Source of the DNA: Paracoccus versutus
Lineage (GTDB): Bacteria > Pseudomonadota > Alphaproteobacteria > Rhodobacterales > Rhodobacteraceae
Assembly: GCF_000763885.1 (NCBI RefSeq)
Contig: NZ_JRKO01000051.1
Location: 1 to 38,445 of the forward strand
Reading direction: 5' to 3'
DNA: 38,445 bases
Shown: piece after piece, positions 33,423-38,445 of the stretch
How the letters are laid out: the number at the start of each line of letters is the position of its first letter
Position numbering within the stretch: the stretch's first letter is position 1
Program-made: the position numbers and the translations under genes
The notes under the pieces: generated by a model
Database searches by the model: none
Told to the model about the DNA's origin: nothing
The model's input: only the letters and a program-made list of their open reading frames with translations

Positions 33423-34181
33423 ATGACCAAACACAGCATCATCCCGGCGTCGATGCTGGCTCTTGGCCTAGGAATTATCGGGCATGGAGCTCACGCCGAG
33501 GTGCTTTTTTCCACAGGCGAGATACAGCTGCACTACGGCGACGGATTTCATCTGGGCGCCAACGGCCTTGACTCGACCACCCGCACCACCCTGACCTTTG
33601 AACAATACACGTTGTTCAACTGGGGCGATCTTTTCTATTTCGTCGATCTCAACAAGGACCATCAAGGAACCGGGTCGGAAAACAGTCACTATGCCGAAGC
33701 CTGGCTGCACTTGAGCGGAAAAGCCATGGGACTGACATTCCCCGACGGCGCGTTTGTCAAGGACGTCGGGCCGGACTTTGGCATCAACCATGGCGAGGAT
33801 TTTCTGGTCATCGCTCCGGGTGTCCGCGCTGACCTGAACGTGAGCGGTTTTTCCGTCCTCACGGCCGGGGCCTATGTCTATAAAAATGTCGACGATCCAT
33901 TTGATCGCGACCTCGACACGACATACCAGATAACCTTTGTCTGGGATTATCCCTTCAAGATAGGCAATGAAAACCTGTCGATCCGGGGATTTGCGGACTT
34001 TATCGGGGAACAAGGCGATGGCTTCGAAAGCCAGATCGTCTTCTCTCCCCAACTGCGCTGGGATGTCGGCAAGGAAGGCGGTGCCATCTTGGGTCTGGAA
34101 TATACGTATTACAAGAACAAGTACGGCGTGAGCGATGTGGACGACAACTCAGTCAGCGCGTTTGCAGCTTTGAAATTCTAA
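33423..34181 (+). CDS. Tsx-like nucleoside-specific outer-membrane channel
   Basis: Outer-membrane beta-barrel of 252 residues. AGGAGG lies 7 nt before the ATG at 33423, which rules out a longer start. The signal peptide ends at HGAHA-EVLFSTGEIQLHYGDGF. Alternating polar and aromatic strands follow (TTLTFEQYTLFNWGDLFYFVDLNKDH and FSPQLRWDVGKEGGAILGLEYTYYKNKYG) and it ends with Phe (AALKF), the BAM signal. It belongs to the Tsx/OmpK channel family, which passes nucleosides across the outer membrane. As the last gene of the importer cluster it probably lets the purine substrate into the periplasm. Confidence 0.88.
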   Translation: MTKHSIIPASMLALGLGIIGHGAHAEVLFSTGEIQLHYGDGFHLGANGLDSTTRTTLTFEQYTLFNWGDLFYFVDLNKDHQGTGSENSHYAEAWLHLSGKAMGLTFPDGAFVKDVGPDFGINHGEDFLVIAPGVRADLNVSGFSVLTAGAYVYKNVDDPFDRDLDTTYQITFVWDYPFKIGNENLSIRGFADFIGEQGDGFESQIVFSPQLRWDVGKEGGAILGLEYTYYKNKYGVSDVDDNSVSAFAALKF

Positions 34182-34199
34182 TCATCGTATGACTGGGGC

Positions 34200-34388
34200 G
34201 AACCTGATATCCCTGCCACGCGCCTTGGCTATCAGATCAGCAAGCAACGATAGAGCCTCGCGTTCGAGGCGTTGCCGGCGTCGCAAAGCGGCATGTTCTC
34301 GGGCGGTATCCGTGAAGCTGTGCTGGAGAAGGAGGACGCCGGTGGCCGCAGCACCAGCTACAGGCTGGTCGAGTGGGTGCGGGGCTGA
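34200..34388 (+). pseudogene. Debris of an unrecognised gene 3' end
   Basis: One plus-strand frame reads PDIPATRLGYQISKQR, a TAG stop at 34251, then SLAFEALPASQSGMFSGGIREAVLEKEDAGGRSTSYRLVEWVRG and a TGA at 34386-34388. Both halves look like real protein, so a gene has been broken by a stop and its 5' part removed. I do not recognise the family. Confidence 0.4.
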
Positions 34389-34412
34389 ATGTTTAGCGCT
34401 ACCTTGGCCAGC

Positions 34413-36135
34413 TCAGAATAGGTTACATTTGGCTGCGAGCTTGGGGATTTGGCGCTCGACCAATCGCAAGTATCGTTGGTTGCGCGCCCCCGCAACCAGA
34501 AATCCTGCACTTTCTTCAACCTCCTGTTCACAGGAGGTTTTTTGCTGTCCGGCCAACTGGTCCACATTCAGGCTCAGCGAAAGAATCCCCCGCCAGATCG
34601 CCGTGAAGCGTCAGTTCGAGCCTGTTACGCTTGCCGGCCGTCGGCACGGGGGTAGCCACGATCTTCTCGATCAGGCCCCGGATCGCCTCGCGGACCTCGC
34701 TCTCCCGGTCCGGTTCCGTCAGCCCGGCGATCAGCACCTGGATCCGGTCGTGATAGGTCTCGGCGATGCGCGGATGCAGGCGGGTCGTCGTCGTGGGGGC
34801 CGCGGCCAGCTCCGCCTCGAGTTGCTTCTGTCTTGCCTCGAGCTGCTCCATCTTTGCCTTGATCCGTTCGGGCGGCAGGCCGGAGAGCAGCGCGTTTACC
34901 AGCGCGTCCTGCTCCTTGATGACCTTTGCCAGCTCCTTTTCCTTGACGGCCCGATCATCGACATGGCTGGCGGCCAGGCGGTTGCGCTCGGCGATATATT
35001 CGGCGACGAAGACCTTGACCAGCTCCGGGTCCATCAGCTGCTGGGAGAGGATCGCCAGGATCCGGCCCTCCAGTTCCTGGCGGGTGATGCCGGTGCGGTT
35101 GGTGCAGACCGAGGTGCCCTTGTTGCGGGAATTGCTGCAGCCGAAACGGTCCTTGCCCACGGTGGAGAAGCCGCCACCACAGCAGCCGCATTTGACCAGG
35201 CCGGTGAGCAGGAAGCGGGGCTTGCGCCGTTCCCAGGCCTCCCGGTCGGTCTGTTCGATCTTGCGACCCTCCTGCCGGGTCTTGACCCGGTCCCAGAGGG
35301 CCTGGTCGATGATCCTCAGTTCCGGCACCTCGGTGACGATCCATTCGGATTGCGGGTTCGGGCGGGCCTGGCGCTTGCCGGTGGCCGGGTCCTTCACGAA
35401 GGACTGCCGGTTCCAGACCAGCCGGCCGATATAGATCTCGTTGTTCAGAGTGCCGGTGCCGCGCTTGGGATTGCCGTGGATGGTGGACTTGTCCCAGGCC
35501 CGGCCGCGCGGGCCGGGGATGCCTTCGCGATTCAACTGGTCGGCGATGCGGTTCGGTGACATTCCGTCCGCGTAGGCATGGAAGATGCGCTGCACCACGG
35601 TGGCTTCGTCCTCATTGATCTGTCGGTCACCGCGCCTGACCTCGCCGTCCTCGCCCATATGGCGCAGCACAGTATAGCCATAGGCATTGCCGCCGCCGGA
35701 CTTGCCGGCCTCGACGCGGCCGCGCAGGCCCCGGCGGGTCTTGGCCGCGAGGTCCTTCAGGAACAGCGCGTTCATCGTGCCCTTGAGGCCGATATGCATC
35801 TCGTCGATGCGGCCCTCGGCCAGGGTCTCGATGGCGGTGCCGGCGAAGGTCAGGTTCTGGTAGAGCGCCGCGATATCGGCCTGGTTGCGGCTGAGCCGGT
35901 CGAGGGCTTCCGAGATCACGACGTCGAAGCGCCGCTCGCGGGCATCCTGCTGCAGGCGCTGGATGCCGGGGCGCATCAGCGAGGCGCCGGAGGTGGCGGC
36001 ATCCTCATAGCTGCCCACGATCTGCCAGCCGGCGCGGGCGGCGCGTTCGCGGCAGAGCCGGATCTGGTCCTCGATCGACGAGGCCGATTGCAGGTCGGAG
36101 GAATAGCGGGCGTAGATGACGGCGCGCAGGGTCAT
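34413..36135 (-). CDS. Large serine recombinase, frameshifted near its C-terminus
   Basis: Site-specific serine recombinase. The resolvase domain starts MTLRAVIYARYSSDLQSASSIEDQ (nucleophile S12, with R10). Then comes the recombinase domain (INEDEATVVQRIFHAYADGMSPNRIADQLNREGIPGPRG), a zinc-ribbon (CGCCGGGFSTVGKDRFGCSNSRNKGTSVC), and a coiled coil (about 395-450, KEKELAKVIKEQDALVNALL). In the assembled frame the protein stops at 34528 after GDLAGDSFAEPEC. One G fewer in the G5 run at 34587-34591 would instead give GDLAGILSLSLNVDQLAGQQ and continue to a stop at 34413, as in relatives. Such enzymes integrate phages, ICEs or cassettes. Either a sequencing error or a true frameshift. Confidence 0.88.
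34518..34543 (+). terminator. Rho-independent terminator, plus strand
   Basis: AACCTCCTGT-tc-ACAGGAGGTT forms a 10-bp stem running straight into TTTTTT. It stops plus-strand transcription coming from the importer/channel operon and overlaps the 3' end of the convergent recombinase gene. Confidence 0.8.
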
Positions 36136-36162
36136 GGGCGGATCTCCGTGCGGAGGGGAAGG

Positions 36163-36369
36163 TCAATCGTCAGGCGCGCCGCGTTCTGCGGCGTGATCGG
36201 CGCGGGCGGCATCGCGGGCCAGGGCCCGGACGAGGGCAAGCAGCTGGTCGTGATGCTGCGCGGGTTGCCGATTCCCGGCAAGGGGTTTGTCGGCCGGAGG
36301 TGCCGACGGGACAGCCGCCGCCTGCGCGGCATCCTCCCTGTCGGCAATATCTCTCCGGTCTCGTGCCAT
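36163..36369 (-). CDS. Small Ala-rich helical protein upstream of the recombinase
   Basis: 68-residue protein MARDRRDIADREDAAQAAAVPSAPPADKPLAGNRQPAQHHDQLLALVRALARDAARADHAAERGAPDD, ending 27 nt before the recombinase. The residue mix (helical, charged, Ala-rich) and the tight spacing suggest a real gene co-transcribed with the recombinase. GGGGAG lies 13 nt upstream of the ATG, a weak site. It may be an accessory or directionality factor, but no motif supports that. Confidence 0.5.
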   Translation of the reverse strand: MARDRRDIADREDAAQAAAVPSAPPADKPLAGNRQPAQHHDQLLALVRALARDAARADHAAERGAPDD

Positions 36370-36861
36370 GGGCCGAGCTGCTCCCCGCGCCTGAGGGCAG
36401 GGCCCGTCGGCGTTCGATGATGATGATTCTGGGCGGGGATGAGCCCGCTGCTGCTCAGATGATCATAGGGCATGGGCACGGCTCTCTCAGGGCAAAACAC
36501 GGCTCTCGTGTCATGTGAATGTGGATAACCAGCTGAAAATACGGAAATCTCACGCGCAAGAGGGGCGGGCCGGAGATGACTGTCGTTCCTGGATTTGCGC
36601 GACCACCGCATCTGGACCGGCCCACGAGGCAATAGCCGGGCGAAGCGGAACATCGGGCGCGAATTATCCGGATTTTTGGAATGCGCTGGCGGGACAATGA
36701 TGCCCTCCAGCACACCGTGCCAAAAGACAGCACTCCGGGCGCCGCTGTCCTTCTCGCTCCTGCTGCGAGTTTGCGGAAACGTCGGATGTATTCCGGGTCT
36801 TTTGATTTTTTGGTTCCTGGTCTTTGCGTTCTTTCTTTTTTATCCCGTGGACATGGAGTGG

Positions 36862-36882
36862 GCGGCGGGCAGGGCCCGCCGC
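36862..36882 (+). terminator. Strong GC hairpin followed by T-rich tract
   Basis: GCGGCGGGC-AGG-GCCCGCCGC, a perfect 9-bp stem, then a T-rich tract about 13 nt later. It may be a plus-strand terminator or an mRNA-processing hairpin. Confidence 0.45.
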
Positions 36883-36918
36883 TGGGAGTGCTGTCTTTGT
36901 TTTTAAGGTTTTGAACTG

Positions 36919-36946
36919 GCGGCTTTGCCGCTCTCTTTGGTTTTTT
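36919..36946 (+). terminator. Short hairpin with T-run
   Basis: GCGGC-TTT-GCCGC followed by TCTCTTTGGTTTTTT, a weak plus-strand terminator-like structure just downstream of the stronger hairpin. Confidence 0.4.
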
Positions 36947-37008
36947 GTCTTATGTTTACGGGGAGCACGCTTTGATGGGGTGATGCGTGATCGTCGGCCC
37001 CTCTGTCT

Positions 37009-38175
37009 CTATTGCGGTTGCGGCGCGGGGCGCGCGTCACGGTCTTCGTCCGGCGCGGCATTGCGCATCCGCGCGAGCCAGTTCTGCACCTCGGCGCGGT
37101 CCATGTCGCGCGATGCCATCAGGGCTTCGGCCATCTCCTCGAGCAGATTGCGATGGACGCTGGGGATCCGGACAGCACGCTTCTCCGCAGCTTCGAGTTC
37201 GCGGCGCACGCGGAACAGCACGTCGGGGTCAAGGGCGAGCAGGGTCTTAGGATCTGCGGTCCAGACCGGGCCGTGGCCTCCCAACCCGTATTGCATCTGG
37301 ATTCCCGAAGCGATGGCGGTGGCCATTGCCAGATCGGAGTCGGCGCTGCCGCCCGCACCGGCCGAAACATCGCCGAGGATCAGACGCTCGGCGGCACGCC
37401 CGGCCAGCAATTGCACCAGACGATCCTGCATGTCGCTGAGCAAGCCATGTTTGGCATGTGCATCGAACACCGTGCCGCCGCCTCCGTCGCGTCCCAGGAA
37501 AATACGGCGCACCGGGCCGAGGCGAAGGGGGGCGCAGGCGATGGCGTGACCGCATTCATGCAGAGCGACGCGGCGGTCGATGTCGGCGTCATGGGTGAGA
37601 CGGAAGATCTGGTGCAGGTCATCCAGCGTCATGTCACGCTTTTGTCCCCGCGCCATTGTCTGCGTCTGCCGGATGGCCGCATCGACATCGGCGGCGGAGC
37701 AGCCGACGGCACGCGTAGCAAGATCGCGCAGATCGGCCTCGCGCCAGTCCGGCAGGCAATGCCGGAAGATGCCGAAGAGCGTGTCGGCATCCGGCAGCGG
37801 CAGGGCGACTTTCATGTCGAAGCGACCGGCCCTGAGAACCGCCGGATCGATCAAGTCCGGGTGATTGCAGTTGCCGACCGAGGGGGCTTTGGTGCGCGCA
37901 TCACGAAAAGTCCGCCGCATCTCGCGCAGCATGTCGCCGAGATGGCCCGCGGCTTGCCATTCGCCGAAGGTGCCGGTCACGACGCTGAACCCTGCGCTGT
38001 TGCCCATCGCGCGGGCGATCCAACTCTTGCCGGTGCCGGGCGGCCCGTAAAGCAGCAGCGTCCGGGTCAGGTCCTGCCAGCCGATCTCGCCTTTCTTCCA
38101 GCCGCGCAGGTCGCGCACGATCTGCCACGCCGCGCGCAGTGCCGGACTGTCGCCGTGGATATCCTCGAGCCAGGC
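37009..38175 (-). pseudogene. AAA+ ATPase/M41 zinc peptidase (FtsH-like), 5'-truncated and missing Walker B
   Basis: The AAA+ module begins LEDIHGDSPALRAAWQIVRDLRG, has Walker A GPPGTGKSWIARAMG, then reads RRTFRDARTKAPSV-GNCNHPDLIDPAVLRAGRFD. In relatives the Walker B segment (IDE...) and about 40-50 residues lie between APSV and GNCNHP; here they are missing in frame. The arginine-finger helix, the HECGHAIA zinc motif and the M41 domain down to EEMAEALMASRDMDRAEV follow intact. Upstream of about 38175 the frame continues but the residues are those of the opposite strand, where a dehydrogenase fragment is coded. I conclude a truncated, internally deleted gene that cannot hydrolyse ATP normally. 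Confidence 0.8.
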
Positions 38176-38409
38176 GGCCTGCGCGCCTATTGCGAGCAGT
38201 TCACCCAAAGCTACACCGAATGGTGGGACGACCTGGGCAAGCCGCAGCTGACGCCCGAGACCATCGACAGGCTGGTCGAGGGCCTGGCCGAGGAAATCGA
38301 CGGCCGCGACTACGCCATCTTGCGCCGGCAGCGCGACGACCAGCTGGTCGCGGTCCTCAAGGCGCTTGGCGAGACCCGCAAGACGCCTGCCGCCCCCGAA
38401 CACGCCTAG
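38173..38409 (+). pseudogene. 3' fragment of a dehydrogenase-like gene
   Basis: Plus-strand frame GGLRAYCEQFTQSYTEWWDDLGKPQLTPETIDRLVEGLAEEIDGRDYAILRRQRDDQLVAVLKALGETRKTPAAPEHA, ending TAG. The TPETIDRLVEG...RDYAILRRQRDDQLVAVLKAL pattern resembles the C-terminus of the 3-hydroxyacyl-CoA/L-carnitine dehydrogenase family from memory. The 5' part is absent because the decayed AAA+/M41 gene abuts it. This marks a recombination or element boundary at about 38160-38178. The family call is tentative. Confidence 0.6.
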
Positions 38410-38427
38410 AGACCGACAGGAGATCCC

Positions 38428-38445
38428 ATGAAACGCAAAATCGTC
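38428..38445 (+). CDS. Start of a further gene, cut by the window edge
   Basis: ATG AAA CGC AAA ATC GTC (MKRKIV) preceded by AGGAG at 5 nt. It lies 18 nt after the dehydrogenase-like stop, so it is probably part of the same operon. Only six codons are visible; no function can be given. Confidence 0.6.

Larger units (their letters stand above)
36370..37008. other. Non-coding region between recombinase block and AAA+/M41 gene
   Basis: About 640 bases without a convincing gene; longer open frames here have unnatural composition. It contains two hairpins annotated separately and T-rich tracts (36800-36845, 36890-36960). The high local AT content suits promoters or a lost element end. I looked for a tRNA or an att-like direct repeat and saw none. 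Confidence 0.45.

Noticed and set aside
34189..35559. Plus-strand open frame opposite the serine recombinase
   Set aside because: Antisense shadow; the recombinase frame has all domains.
36132..36713. Minus-strand 193-codon frame upstream of the recombinase
   Set aside because: Pro/Arg/Ser/His-rich composition without motifs; it overlaps the more plausible 68-residue frame.

Overview
The window looks like accessory DNA from an alphaproteobacterium of the Rhodobacteraceae, most likely Paracoccus or a close relative. It is GC-rich. The glutathione-dependent formaldehyde dehydrogenase reads like the Paracoccus enzyme from memory (no search was possible). The replicon is probably a plasmid or an integrative conjugative element, because a trb-type mating-pair-formation operon lies at the left and a large serine recombinase at the right, with several insertion sequences between.

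Layout. 1-8213: minus-strand trbB-C-D-E-J-K-L-F-G operon (P-type T4SS); trbG runs off the left edge through about 200 bases of poor, G-biased sequence. 8402-10535: two LysR regulators, the second AT-rich. 10807-11396: IS5-type transposase remnant and an unexplained hairpin-rich block. 11397-13700: minus-strand operon with an NdmA-like Rieske oxygenase, two small paralogous unknown proteins and a VOC protein. 14285-16301: plus-strand formaldehyde dehydrogenase and an HTH regulator. 16627-23178: long minus-strand operon: NdmB-like oxygenase, Rieske-less NdmC-like subunit 2, Rieske protein 2, GST-like protein 2, flavin/2Fe-2S reductase, a 77-residue protein, Rieske protein 1, NdmC-like subunit 1, GST-like protein 1. 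23304-25806: intact IS21-family element with a 7-bp target duplication. 26096-28305: IS5-family element split by an IS1111-type IS110-family element. 28633-34181: BMP-type ABC importer and a Tsx-like outer-membrane channel. 34413-36369: serine recombinase with a C-terminal frameshift. 37009-38445: decayed AAA+/M41 peptidase gene, then a truncated dehydrogenase-like gene and the start of another.

How the genes may work together. The central 23 kb reads as a catabolic island for an N-methylated purine (a methylxanthine such as caffeine, theobromine or theophylline). The Tsx-like channel and the purine-nucleoside-type ABC importer would bring the substrate in. NdmA-like, NdmB-like and two NdmC-like oxygenases would remove methyl groups as formaldehyde, with electrons from the NdmD-like reductase. 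Formaldehyde dehydrogenase would oxidise the formaldehyde as its glutathione adduct. Compared with the known Pseudomonas ndm system, the NdmD function appears split between separate Rieske and reductase proteins, the NdmC/Rieske/NdmE-like set is duplicated, and one duplicated Rieske protein has lost a cluster cysteine. The substrate is an inference from family resemblance. The second notable item is the IS1111-type element: its 3' non-coding end can be folded into a bridge (seek) RNA whose predicted guides match both the element's own ends and the site where it is inserted.
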